From the NCBI GenBank assembly GCA_947486575.1, contig CANKUB010000002.1:42503-106502 (forward strand): DNA of 64,000 bases, written 5' to 3'. The position numbers and the translations under genes are program-made. The DNA is from Betaproteobacteria bacterium (lineage in GTDB: Bacteria > Pseudomonadota > Gammaproteobacteria > Burkholderiales > SG8-41). This document shows positions 37,211 through 45,178 of the stretch, piece by piece; position 1 is the first letter of the stretch; each line of letters begins with the position of its first letter. The notes below the pieces were generated by a model. The model had not been told where the DNA came from. It saw only the letters and a program-made list of their open reading frames with translations, and ran no database searches.

Positions 37211-38053
37211 ATGACCGCACATATCATCGACGGCGCTGCGCTGGCTAAAGAAAAAATAATTCAATTAAAACAAATAGTTACGGAATTACAATCACGCGGC
37301 ATTCAGCCTGGTCTGGCCACCGTACAAGTGGGCGATGATCCGGCATCGCGCATCTATGTCCGTAACAAGGTGCGTGCCTGCACAGAGGCAGGCGTAACGT
37401 CTGTGCATCACGATCTGCCCGGCACCAGCAGCGAAAGCGATGTGTTGCAATTGCTCGATCAGCTGAATCGCGACCCAAAGATTCACGGCATTATTGTGCA
37501 ACTGCCGGTGCCCAGACATCTGGACGCGCGGCGTATGTCACAGGCAATTGCGGTAGCAAAGGATGTAGATGGATTCAATTGGCAAAACCTGGGTGCATTG
37601 GTCGAGGGCGCACCCGGAATACTGCCCTGCACGCCGCGTGCGGCGATGGTGATGCTCGACGGTGCCAACATTCCCATCGAAGGGCGCCACGCCGTGGTGG
37701 TGGGGCGCAGTAATATCGTTGGCAAGCCGGTGGCGCTGCTATTGATCGGGCGCGGTGCCACGGTGACGGTGTGCAATTCGCGCACGCCGGATTTGGGCGC
37801 GATTACGCGTCTGGCCGATATACTGGTGGTAGCGACAGGCAGGGCGGGTCTGGTGACAGGCAGCATGGTAAAGCCCGGCGCTGCGGTAATTGACGTAGGG
37901 ATCAATCGTCTGCCTACCGGCAAAATCGCCGGTGATGTAGTCTACGATGAAGCCAAAGAAATCGCCGGATGGATTACACCAGTGCCCGGTGGCGTCGGGC
38001 CGATGACCGTGGCGATGCTGGTTGAAAACACTGTCAACGCTGCTTCGCATTAA
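37211..38053 (+). CDS. folD: Methylenetetrahydrofolate dehydrogenase/cyclohydrolase
   Basis: A bifunctional enzyme of one-carbon metabolism, converting 5,10-methylene-THF to 10-formyl-THF with NADP. 280 residues. Seen are GLATVQVGDDPASRIYVRNK, the VQLPVPRHLD substrate loop, KDVDGFN, PCTPRAAMVML, the NADP site VVGRSNIVGKPVALLL and TPVPGGVGPMTVAMLVENT. It contains a dispersed-motif copy near its 5' end. The 3' end overlaps a small antisense membrane-protein gene by 4 bp. Confidence 0.97.
   Translation: MTAHIIDGAALAKEKIIQLKQIVTELQSRGIQPGLATVQVGDDPASRIYVRNKVRACTEAGVTSVHHDLPGTSSESDVLQLLDQLNRDPKIHGIIVQLPVPRHLDARRMSQAIAVAKDVDGFNWQNLGALVEGAPGILPCTPRAAMVMLDGANIPIEGRHAVVVGRSNIVGKPVALLLIGRGATVTVCNSRTPDLGAITRLADILVVATGRAGLVTGSMVKPGAAVIDVGINRLPTGKIAGDVVYDEAKEIAGWITPVPGGVGPMTVAMLVENTVNAASH
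37264..37281 (-). repeat. Dispersed AT-rich motif, copy 8, inside folD
   Basis: On the minus strand it reads GTAACTATTTGTTTTAAT. It encodes the LKQIVTE stretch near residue 20 of FolD, where the AT-rich codons contrast with the rest of the gene. Confidence 0.5.
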
Positions 38054-38199
38054 CAGTAAAACATATTCGCGAAGTTGAGCAGCATTTCGCTGCTCAAGTA
38101 GCCGCGAAACCCCGCAAAGCACAGCAGCGCAACAAGAGCTGCGATTGCCGCCGTTGCGGCCCAAACCAGTGCGCGATGGGTTTGTGTGATGCGGATCAT
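38050..38199 (-). CDS. Possible small single-helix membrane protein
   Basis: A 49-residue frame with a hydrophobic helix at about residues 11-30 (LVWAATAAIAALVALLCFAG) and the ending FRGYLSSEMLLNFANMFYC. That C-terminal pattern resembles short conserved membrane proteins I recall from other proteobacteria, but I cannot name a function. The frame extends upstream to 38349 without obvious protein character. No strong ribosome site precedes the ATG at 38199. It converges with folD by 4 bp. Confidence 0.45.
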   Translation of the reverse strand: MIRITQTHRALVWAATAAIAALVALLCFAGFRGYLSSEMLLNFANMFYC

Positions 38200-38363
38200 G
38201 GGTAGCGGGTTTGTTACCGTCTCCAAACGTCCAAAGATTATCTCATGCTGCCAAATTTGCATGGTGATCGACGCAGCTATTGCCGCGCAATCGAACTCGA
38301 CAGTACAAGTTTGCCGCCGTTGTCCGCGTGTAGTGCGAACGTGAAGCATCTGTCCCGCTGCCG

Positions 38364-38386
38364 CACAAAGTAGGTGCTGTTTTGTG
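38364..38386. promoter_or_regulatory. Inverted repeat, candidate activator site upstream of the sigma-54 promoter
   Basis: CACAAA-N11-TTTGTG is centred about 127 bp before the predicted transcription start. That is a usual distance for an enhancer-binding protein site. The half-sites are short, so the call is tentative. Confidence 0.35.
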
Positions 38387-38423
38387 GATTCGCTGCGTTT
38401 GCGTTGAAATCGCGCACCTTTCG

Positions 38424-38436
38424 CAAGATATTGATT
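38424..38436 (-). promoter_or_regulatory. IHF-type site between activator repeat and sigma-54 promoter
   Basis: On the minus strand AATCAATATCTTG fits the IHF core WATCAANNNNTTR exactly. An AT-rich tract follows (38437-38460). Its position, about 70 bp before the predicted start, is typical of sigma-54 promoters that need DNA bending. The same bases also resemble the TTGATTT subtype of the dispersed motif, so the two readings compete. Confidence 0.5.
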
Positions 38437-38474
38437 TTAAACATTTATTTTATTAATAAGCGATTTCAGGGCAG

Positions 38475-38491
38475 CTGGCACGGCGATTGCA
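38475..38491 (+). promoter_or_regulatory. Sigma-54 (RpoN) promoter
   Basis: CTGGCACGGCGATTGCA matches the -24/-12 consensus YTGGCACGRNNNTTGCW at every fixed base, with GG at 38477-38478 and GC at 38489-38490. Transcription should start near 38502. It points into the GntR-flavoprotein-ABC operon. Confidence 0.8.
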
Positions 38492-38632
38492 AGTGTTAAC
38501 AGCAAGATGTTAATACAAGTGATAAACAGTGCTTCAGGGGCCAACGACACCGCTCAAGTGCCGTCTGGCAGGGATGCGGCGACCTCAACGCGGCGTGCGC
38601 GATCCTTGGCATCCGGCAATGAGTCGCTGAAA

Positions 38633-39424
38633 ATGCTGAGCGCCACGCTGAGCCATCAATCCCCCATCCCGCTGTACTCGCAGATCCGCGAGTTGTTACG
38701 CGGACGAATTCTCGATGGTACATATCGCGGCGATGGGCAGATGCCTTCCGAAAATGTGATGGTCAAGGCGTTTGGCGTCAGTCGAATCACAGTACGCCAG
38801 GCCTTGAACGATCTACAAAAGGAAGGTTTGCTGTTCAAGATACACGGCAAAGGCACATTCGTGTCTCGCCCCAAGGCCGTGCAAAACCTGATGCGCCTGG
38901 AGGGTTTTGGCGAGGCGATGTCGGCTACCGGGTACGAGACGCATTCGCGGGTGCTGGGGCATCGCGTACTGCGCCCCGGTCGTCATGTGGCGGCACGACT
39001 CGCGATCGATGACAAGACTGAGGTGATGGAAATACGGCGCGTACGCTATCTCGACCGTGACCCGATTTCACTTGATGTCACCTACGTTCCGCTTGAACTC
39101 GGCCAGCGCCTGATCAAGGAAGACTTGCCGCGACGCGATGTCTTCCTGATTCTTGAAAAAGACTATGGTTACAACCTTGATCGCGCGGAGCTTCGCATTG
39201 ATGCAACGCTCGCCGATCACGAGCTGGCCGAAGCGCTTGCGGTTGCCGAAGGATCGCCCGTTTTACGTATTGAAAGGCTGACTATCGCCGTGCCTGAGCA
39301 GCCGATTGACTTTGAGTATTTGTACTACCGTGGCGATGCATTCCAGTATTTCATGATGGTAGGCCGCCGTAGCGGGCCTGACGTTCGTTCGCCCAGCTAC
39401 CCACCCGGAGGAATCAAGAAATGA
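38633..39424 (+). CDS. GntR-family transcriptional regulator (HutC/UTRA type)
   Basis: A winged-helix N-terminal domain (SPIPLYSQIRELLRGRILDGTY, SENVMVKAFGVSRITVRQAL, KIHGKGTFVS) is joined to a UTRA effector-binding domain (about 95-240 of the shorter form; VMEIRRVRYLDRDPISLDVTYVP, IDFEYLYYRGDAFQY). UTRA regulators sense small metabolites. The ATG at 38633 gives 263 residues and the usual opening. An in-frame ATG at 38507 would add 42 non-conserved residues and leave a leader of about 5 nt from the sigma-54 start. The 3' end overlaps the flavoprotein gene as ATGA, so it is part of the operon it probably controls. Confidence 0.88.
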   Translation: MLSATLSHQSPIPLYSQIRELLRGRILDGTYRGDGQMPSENVMVKAFGVSRITVRQALNDLQKEGLLFKIHGKGTFVSRPKAVQNLMRLEGFGEAMSATGYETHSRVLGHRVLRPGRHVAARLAIDDKTEVMEIRRVRYLDRDPISLDVTYVPLELGQRLIKEDLPRRDVFLILEKDYGYNLDRAELRIDATLADHELAEALAVAEGSPVLRIERLTIAVPEQPIDFEYLYYRGDAFQYFMMVGRRSGPDVRSPSYPPGGIKK

Positions 39425-41163
39425 AGATGAAAGTCATAGAACTGGAGACGGACGTAATCGTGGTTGGCGGCGGCACTGCCGGACCCATGGCGGCTGTCAA
39501 AGCGAAAGAACGCAATCCGAAATTACGGGTGATGCTGCTTGAGAAGGCGAATGTAAAACGCAGCGGTGCGATATCGATGGGCATGGATGGCCTGAATAAC
39601 GCAGTGGTACCGGGGCACGCGACGCCGGAGCAATACACCAAGGAGATCACCATTGCCAATGATGGCATCGTCAATCAGAAAACCGTCTACGCCTATGCCG
39701 AGCATAGCTTTACCACGATTCAGGAGCTGGATCGCTGGGGCGTGAAGTTTGAGAAAGACGAGACCGGCGACTACGCCATGCGCAAGGTGCATCACATCGG
39801 CACTTACGTATTGCCGATGCCCGAGGGTCATCATATGAAGAAGGTGCTCTATCGGCAACTGAAGCGCGCCCGCGTCGAAATTACCAATCGGGTGGTGGCA
39901 ACGCGTGTGCTGCTGGACAGCAAAGGACAGGTGGCGGGCCTGCTGGGTTTTGACTGTCGCACCGCAGAATTTGTGATCGTGCGAGCCAAAGCGGTGATTC
40001 TGTGCTGCGGCGCGGCGGGGCGAATTGGCTTGCCAAACTCGGGCTATTTGTTCGGCACCTATGAGAACCCAACCAATGCCGGTGATGGCTACAGCATGGC
40101 CTTCCATGCTGGCGCAGAGTTATCCAATCTTGAATGTTTTCAGATCAATCCACTGATCAAGGACTACAACGGCCCGGCTTGCGCCTATGTTACGGGGCCT
40201 TTTGGCGGCTACACCGCCAACGCAAAAGGGGATCGCTTTATCGAATGCGATTACTGGAGCGGGCAAATGATGCAGGAGTTCTACAACGAACTGCAAAGCG
40301 GCAATGGACCAGTATTCCTCAAGCTCGACCACCTGGCGGAAGAGACCATCCAAACCATCGAACACATATTGCATACCAATGAGCGTCCCAGTCGGGGGCG
40401 CTTTCACGAGGGTCGCGGTACCAATTACCGCAACGGCATGATTGAGATGCACATTTCTGAGATCGGCTTTTGCAGTGGTCATAGCGCGTCCGGTGTGTAT
40501 GTCAACGAGCGTGCAGAAACCACCGTGCCTGGGTTGTATGCAGCAGGCGACATGGCCAACGTGCCGCATAACTATATGCTGGGTGCGTTCACCTACGGCT
40601 GGTTTGCAGGCACCAATGCGGCGGATTACTGCGCCAACTACGATGGCGGTAGCGTGGATCAGTCCCGCATAGATGCCGAAATAGCCCGCGTTGCGGCACC
40701 GCTGGATCGCAATGGCGGACTACCGCCCAATCAGGTGGAGTACAAGCTGCGGCGCATGGTGAACGACTACCTTCAGCCTCCCAAAGCGACTCGCAAAATG
40801 AAGCTGGCACTGGATCGTTTTGCTGAAATTTCCGAAGACATCAGCAACATCTCTGCCGAGAATCCGCACGAACTCATGCGCGCAATGGAAGTGCAGATGA
40901 TTCATGACTGCGCGCGTATGGCGGCCCATGCGTCACTCTACCGTGAGGAGAGCCGCTGGGGGCTGTACCACAACCGGGTTGACTTCCCGCAACGCAATGA
41001 CGCCGAGTGGTTTACCCATTGTCACCTGCGCAAGGACGGCGAAGATGGAATGGCCAGTTTCAAGAAGCCAGTGGAGCCTTATCTTTTTCCGCTGGACGAT
41101 GACGAAAAAACCGCCTATCAGCGCCTGCGTGTCGTAGCGCCGGTCCAGACAGCCAAAGCCTAG
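39421..41163 (+). CDS. AprA-like FAD-dependent oxidoreductase (fumarate reductase/APS reductase alpha superfamily)
   Basis: A 580-residue soluble flavoprotein. The FAD site is VIVVGGGTAGPMAAVKAKE (about 12-30); SGAISMGMDGLNN, ILCCGAAGRIG and GLYAAGDMANVPH are superfamily motifs. The C-terminal part has SRWGLYHNRVDFPQRNDAEWF, close to the AprA pattern. No signal peptide or membrane helix, so cytoplasmic. AprA in sulfur bacteria reduces APS or oxidises sulfite with AprB; this protein is shorter than AprA (about 620-660) and its substrate is unknown. A strong ribosome site (GGAGG) precedes the ATG. The next gene encodes a matching ferredoxin. Confidence 0.85.
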   Translation: MKMKVIELETDVIVVGGGTAGPMAAVKAKERNPKLRVMLLEKANVKRSGAISMGMDGLNNAVVPGHATPEQYTKEITIANDGIVNQKTVYAYAEHSFTTIQELDRWGVKFEKDETGDYAMRKVHHIGTYVLPMPEGHHMKKVLYRQLKRARVEITNRVVATRVLLDSKGQVAGLLGFDCRTAEFVIVRAKAVILCCGAAGRIGLPNSGYLFGTYENPTNAGDGYSMAFHAGAELSNLECFQINPLIKDYNGPACAYVTGPFGGYTANAKGDRFIECDYWSGQMMQEFYNELQSGNGPVFLKLDHLAEETIQTIEHILHTNERPSRGRFHEGRGTNYRNGMIEMHISEIGFCSGHSASGVYVNERAETTVPGLYAAGDMANVPHNYMLGAFTYGWFAGTNAADYCANYDGGSVDQSRIDAEIARVAAPLDRNGGLPPNQVEYKLRRMVNDYLQPPKATRKMKLALDRFAEISEDISNISAENPHELMRAMEVQMIHDCARMAAHASLYREESRWGLYHNRVDFPQRNDAEWFTHCHLRKDGEDGMASFKKPVEPYLFPLDDDEKTAYQRLRVVAPVQTAKA

Positions 41164-41172
41164 GAGAATGTC

Positions 41173-41406
41173 ATGCCACTTGCCCTGAATCGAAGTAGCG
41201 TCCCGGTTACCGTGGATGAAGATAAATGCATCGCCCAGAAAGGCTGCACGGTTTGTGTCGATGTGTGCCCACTGGATGTACTGGCGATTGATATGGCCAA
41301 AGGCAAGGCCTACATGAAGTTTGACGAGTGCTGGTACTGCATGCCGTGTGAACAGGATTGCCCGACCGGCGCGGTTCATGTCGATATTCCGTACTTGCTG
41401 CGCTAG
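41173..41406 (+). CDS. AprB-like 2[4Fe-4S] ferredoxin
   Basis: A 77-residue ferredoxin. The first cluster motif is C-x5-C-x2-C-x3-CP (KCIAQKGCTVCVDVCP) and the second C-x2-C-x2-C-x3-CP (ECWYCMPCEQDCPTGAV). The extra residues in the first motif and the CWYC segment with GAVHVDIPY resemble AprB, the electron-transfer subunit of APS reductase. AprB has a C-terminal tail wrapping AprA; that tail is missing here. Placed 9 bp after the flavoprotein gene, it is the probable electron partner. Confidence 0.87.
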   Translation: MPLALNRSSVPVTVDEDKCIAQKGCTVCVDVCPLDVLAIDMAKGKAYMKFDECWYCMPCEQDCPTGAVHVDIPYLLR

Positions 41407-41415
41407 GGGCCGACG

Positions 41416-42369
41416 ATGAGCGCAATAGCACTATCAGCATTGCCCGGCGATTATCGTGCGCGTTTGACCGACGCGGACGCCGAGGTTCGGCGTATCGCCG
41501 TCCTGGAACTGCCGTACTGCGACGAGGATGACTTTGTTTCGTTGGCGTTGGTGGCGCTGGTGGATAGCGCAGCAGCCGTGCGTACTGAAGCCGCCAAAGC
41601 GCTGGAAGGCATTGAAGAAGATGTTGTGGTGCAGGCGCTGGCACAGACGCTGCATGACGCAGACGCGGCCGCACGCGATGCGGCTGCTCAATCCCTGTCG
41701 GAACTGAAGGATCCGGCGATGGGCGTGCATCTCATCCGGAAACTTACCGATGCGGACGCGTTTGTGAGAGCGGCGGCGTTCCGGGCGCTGCGGGAACTGC
41801 GCCTCACAGAGGTATTTGATGTCGCGTTGGCAGCGCTTCAGGATGCGAATGATCGTGTGCGGCGCGAAGCCGTATCGGTGCTGGGATACCTCAGAAATCC
41901 GTCCGGGCTGGGCGAGCTGACGCGCATTGCCATGAATGACCCTGAACTTGAGGTGAGAAGGGTGGCGGTAGGCGCTCTGGGGTATGCCACTGGCCAGCAG
42001 GTTTTGCCGGCGCTGACGCACGCGCTGAAGGATGAATCGTGGCAAGTGCGGGAAGAGGCTGCAAGCACCCTGGGTAAGGTGAAGCCGCGGGATGCAGTTG
42101 AAAATCTGATTCAGGCCTTGGGTGATACCTATTGGCAGGTTCGCATCCGTGCAATTCGCAGCCTTGGGCGTATGAAGGCGCGTGATTCAGTCGAGTCCAT
42201 TATTGATGCCCTCACGCATACCGTGAGCAATGTACGGAAGGAATCGGTGATTGCCCTGGGTGAGATCGGTGATCCGAAAGCGATTCCGGCACTGGAGAAG
42301 GCGCGGCAGGATCCCGATCCGGATGTGCGCAAGCTGGCGCAAATTGCCTTGTCCTCGATCGGTAAATGA
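41416..42369 (+). CDS. HEAT-repeat protein (PBS-lyase-type repeats)
   Basis: A 317-residue protein made almost wholly of about nine 31-residue HEAT repeats (for example VRREAVSVLGYLRNPSGLGELTRIA, VREEAASTLGKVKPRDAVENLIQAL, VRIRAIRSLGRMKARDSVESIIDAL). It has no catalytic motif, signal peptide or membrane helix. Such alpha-solenoids act as scaffolds or, in the bilin-lyase relatives, as cofactor-attachment helpers. Lying between two ferredoxin genes it may hold the redox proteins together or aid their maturation; that is inference. Confidence 0.85.
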   Translation: MSAIALSALPGDYRARLTDADAEVRRIAVLELPYCDEDDFVSLALVALVDSAAAVRTEAAKALEGIEEDVVVQALAQTLHDADAAARDAAAQSLSELKDPAMGVHLIRKLTDADAFVRAAAFRALRELRLTEVFDVALAALQDANDRVRREAVSVLGYLRNPSGLGELTRIAMNDPELEVRRVAVGALGYATGQQVLPALTHALKDESWQVREEAASTLGKVKPRDAVENLIQALGDTYWQVRIRAIRSLGRMKARDSVESIIDALTHTVSNVRKESVIALGEIGDPKAIPALEKARQDPDPDVRKLAQIALSSIGK

Positions 42370-42398
42370 CTTGGTGCTGTTCAAAGGAATAACTGAAT

Positions 42399-42725
42399 AT
42401 GGCTTATGTGGTGACGGAAGGTTGTATCGGATGCAAATACACCGATTGCGTCGACGTTTGTCCGGTTGACTGCTTTCACGAAGGACCTAATTTTCTGGCG
42501 ATTGATCCAGAGGTCTGCATTGACTGTACTTTGTGTGTCGATGAGTGTCCTGAAAATGCCATTTACGAAGCCAGCGAAGTGCCTGAAGGGCAAGCGCATT
42601 TCGTGGAACTCAATGCACGCTACGCCAGTATCTGGCCAGTGATTGCAGATCGTAAAGAGCCTCTGATGGATGCGGCGCAGTGGTCTGGCGTCAGCGAGAA
42701 GCTGGCGCAATTGAAAGAAGCGTGA
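42399..42725 (+). CDS. fdxA: 7Fe ferredoxin ([3Fe-4S][4Fe-4S], FdxA type)
   Basis: A 108-residue ferredoxin closely following the Azotobacter ferredoxin I pattern. [32 protein letters not shown] is the first cluster region and [17 protein letters not shown] the second. The long C-terminal part (about 60-108) is also typical. A low-potential electron carrier, here probably serving the flavoproteins of the operon. It begins 29 bp after the HEAT gene. Confidence 0.92.
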   Translation: MAYVVTEGCIGCKYTDCVDVCPVDCFHEGPNFLAIDPEVCIDCTLCVDECPENAIYEASEVPEGQAHFVELNARYASIWPVIADRKEPLMDAAQWSGVSEKLAQLKEA

Positions 42726-42770
42726 ACAACCCGATTTCGAGACTTATTTCATCATTAGGAGAACGTGATC

Positions 42771-44228
42771 ATGAGAGCAGGTGACCGCAATTTTGAAAGT
42801 GTAGTTGGTGTTCTGCGTGGGATCCTAGTTGGCAGCGTCATGAGTGCAATGCTGGTGCCGGCTGTGGCGTTCGCACAGACCATAGAGATCGGCATCGGTA
42901 CGCAGAACACCACCACGAATACGGTGACGGGCGGGATCGTCATTAAAGAACTCCAGCTGCTTGAAAAGCACCTGCCAAAAACAGGGAAATATCAAGGGGC
43001 CAATTACAAGATCGATTGGCAGAATTTCACCTCAGGCCCGCCCGTTACCAACGGCATGATGGCGAATCGCATTCATATCGGCATGATGGGCGACTACCCG
43101 TTGCTGGTGAACGGTGCGACCGGACAGCAATCCAAGAACGAAACCCAGCTCGTCGCGATAATTGCCTACAATGCGTATGGTGCCGGTAATGGCTTGGTGG
43201 TGCATAAGGATTCGCCGTACTACGCGCTTGAAGATCTGAAAGGCAAGAACGTGTCGGTGCCGTTTGGTTCAGCAGCGCATGGCATGTTGTTGCAGGCGAT
43301 GAAAACACGCGGCTGGCCGGAAAACTTCTGGAATCTGGCAAACCAGAGTCCTGAAGTGGGTACCACCAACCTGCAGGAAAAGCGTCTCGATGGTCACGCC
43401 AACTTTGTGCCCTTTGCGGAACTGCTGCCGTACCGTGGCTTTGCACGCAAAATTTTTGATGGCGCTGAAACCAAAGTCCCGACTTTTCACGGGGTGGTAG
43501 CGCGCAAGGATTTTGCGGAAAAATACCCGGAGATTGTCGTGGCCTACATCAAGGCGTTGATGGAAGCCAATGACTGGGTGCGTAAAAATCCCAAGCTCGC
43601 GGTAGAGAAGATTGAGGAATGGACCAAGATCGAGAAGGAAGTCGGCTACGTATTCCTCGGGCCAGGCGGCATTCATACGCTGGATCCCACAATCAAGTCC
43701 AAGTGGCTGGAAACCATTGCAACGGGTGCCGATGTGCTGCGCGGACTGGGTCGTATGAAGGAATTCAATATTCAGGCCTGGGTTAACGACAAGTATGTGC
43801 GTCAGGCATTCAAAGAGCGCGGCCTTGACTATGAGCGGCAACTCGCATCGCTTGCGAACTATGAAGTGACGGGCAAAGATCCGGTTTGCAATGCGCCGCT
43901 TTCGAAGCCAAGGGATGGCGGTGAAATCTGGGTCGAAGGTGGCGAGATAGTGCCGTTCAGCTCGCAAGGCTGCACGCTGCTGGGCTTGCAGAAGTACACC
44001 GGCGAAGGCAAGAAGCTTCGCGCTGTCTATCTTTACGACCGTGGCCTGGGCATCAAGGTTTTCGCAGACAAGGCGTTTTACGCTTTTAGCGACAAGGACG
44101 GCAAAAAGGCGGAAGCCACACCGTTTCTGTTGAAAAAGGATGCGCAGGCACATGCCACCAAAATCGGCGGTCGCCTGATGACGTATAACGAAGTCCTCGG
44201 TTCACCCACAACGACGGCGAGTCGCTGA
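42771..44228 (+). CDS. ABC transporter substrate-binding protein with NosL-like C-terminal domain
   Basis: A 485-residue periplasmic protein. Signal peptide about 1-35 (GILVGSVMSAMLVPAVAFA, cleaved before QTIEIG). Residues about 36-350 form a nitrate/sulfonate/taurine-type binding protein (ANRIHIGMMGDYPLLVNGA, VSVPFGSAAHGMLL, PTFHGVVARKDFAEKYPEIV). From about 370 a second domain starts at DPVCNAPL (Cys373), has SSQGCTLLG (Cys401) and YLYDRGLGIKVFADKAFYAF, and ends GGRLMTYNEV, the layout of NosL, a copper-binding accessory protein. The ATG at 42771 has AGGAGA 8 bp upstream and was preferred to a GTG 6 bp earlier. The domain reading is from pattern memory. Confidence 0.83.
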   Translation: MRAGDRNFESVVGVLRGILVGSVMSAMLVPAVAFAQTIEIGIGTQNTTTNTVTGGIVIKELQLLEKHLPKTGKYQGANYKIDWQNFTSGPPVTNGMMANRIHIGMMGDYPLLVNGATGQQSKNETQLVAIIAYNAYGAGNGLVVHKDSPYYALEDLKGKNVSVPFGSAAHGMLLQAMKTRGWPENFWNLANQSPEVGTTNLQEKRLDGHANFVPFAELLPYRGFARKIFDGAETKVPTFHGVVARKDFAEKYPEIVVAYIKALMEANDWVRKNPKLAVEKIEEWTKIEKEVGYVFLGPGGIHTLDPTIKSKWLETIATGADVLRGLGRMKEFNIQAWVNDKYVRQAFKERGLDYERQLASLANYEVTGKDPVCNAPLSKPRDGGEIWVEGGEIVPFSSQGCTLLGLQKYTGEGKKLRAVYLYDRGLGIKVFADKAFYAFSDKDGKKAEATPFLLKKDAQAHATKIGGRLMTYNEVLGSPTTTASR

Positions 44229-44236
44229 GTCTGATC

Positions 44237-45178
44237 ATGCATGCCGCCACACATGTTCAGCAAGGCAGCGCAGCACCTGCCCCGCGTGAGCCCGCTAACG
44301 TGATAGTGCTTCCCGGGCAGCCGCCCGGTGTGGTGCGGGCCTCGCCGTTACCGACAGTCAAGCCGGTGCCTGTCACGCGTCTGGCAAGGTGGGTGTCGAA
44401 CAATGCGCTGAGTGCGGTGTTATGGTGTGTATCGCTTGGTGCATTGTTTGCGTTATGGTATTTCGGTACCAAATACCGGCTCGACTTTTTTATCCGCTTT
44501 GCCAACATTCCCACACCTGCCGAAGTGTTCGACAAGGTATTTGAGGTCAATAAATCATCCAGATACATGGTAAACATTGGCATCAGCGTGCGCAGAATAT
44601 TGTCGGGTTTTGGTATTGCCATATTAGTTGCGGTACCCATGGGCTTGCTGATAGGGCGCTATCGTGCAGCGCGCGATCTGTTGCTGCCAGCCTGTGAAGT
44701 GCTGCGTCCGATACCGGCTATTGCGTGGGTGCCCATGGCTATCATGCTGTGGCCTACGAACGAAATCAGTATTGTGTTCATCACCTTTATTGGTTCCTTT
44801 TTTCCGATTTTGTTGAATACGATACACGGGGTGAACGCCATCGACCCGGTACTGTTGCGTGCAGGGCGTTGTCTGGGTGCCAGCGAAGCGCGCATGTTCT
44901 GGCATGTCATTCTGCCGGGCGCATTGCCGCATATCTTTACCGGATTTGCCGTAGGTATGGGCGTGGCATGGGTATCGCTGATTGCGGCCGAGATGATATC
45001 CGGGCAATTTGGGGTGGGCTATTTCACCTGGGAAGCTTATTCACTAATCAGTTATTCCGAAATCGCATTGGGCATGATTACGATTGGTGTGCTGGGGCTT
45101 GCCTGCAGCGGGTTGATTCGGCTGATGGGCAAGCTGGCTATGCCATGGATGGTCTTTAGTGCGGGGAGTAACCGATGA
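44237..45178 (+). CDS. ABC transporter permease (SsuC/TauC type)
   Basis: A 313-residue inner-membrane permease with about six helices after an unusually long cytoplasmic N-terminus (about 1-55, Ala/Pro-rich). The ATPase-contact EAA loop reads RCLGASEARMFWHVILPGALPHIFTG. Family members import nitrate, sulfonates, taurine or similar organic anions. Placed 8 bp after the binding protein and overlapping the ATPase gene by 4 bp. Confidence 0.92.
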   Translation: MHAATHVQQGSAAPAPREPANVIVLPGQPPGVVRASPLPTVKPVPVTRLARWVSNNALSAVLWCVSLGALFALWYFGTKYRLDFFIRFANIPTPAEVFDKVFEVNKSSRYMVNIGISVRRILSGFGIAILVAVPMGLLIGRYRAARDLLLPACEVLRPIPAIAWVPMAIMLWPTNEISIVFITFIGSFFPILLNTIHGVNAIDPVLLRAGRCLGASEARMFWHVILPGALPHIFTGFAVGMGVAWVSLIAAEMISGQFGVGYFTWEAYSLISYSEIALGMITIGVLGLACSGLIRLMGKLAMPWMVFSAGSNR

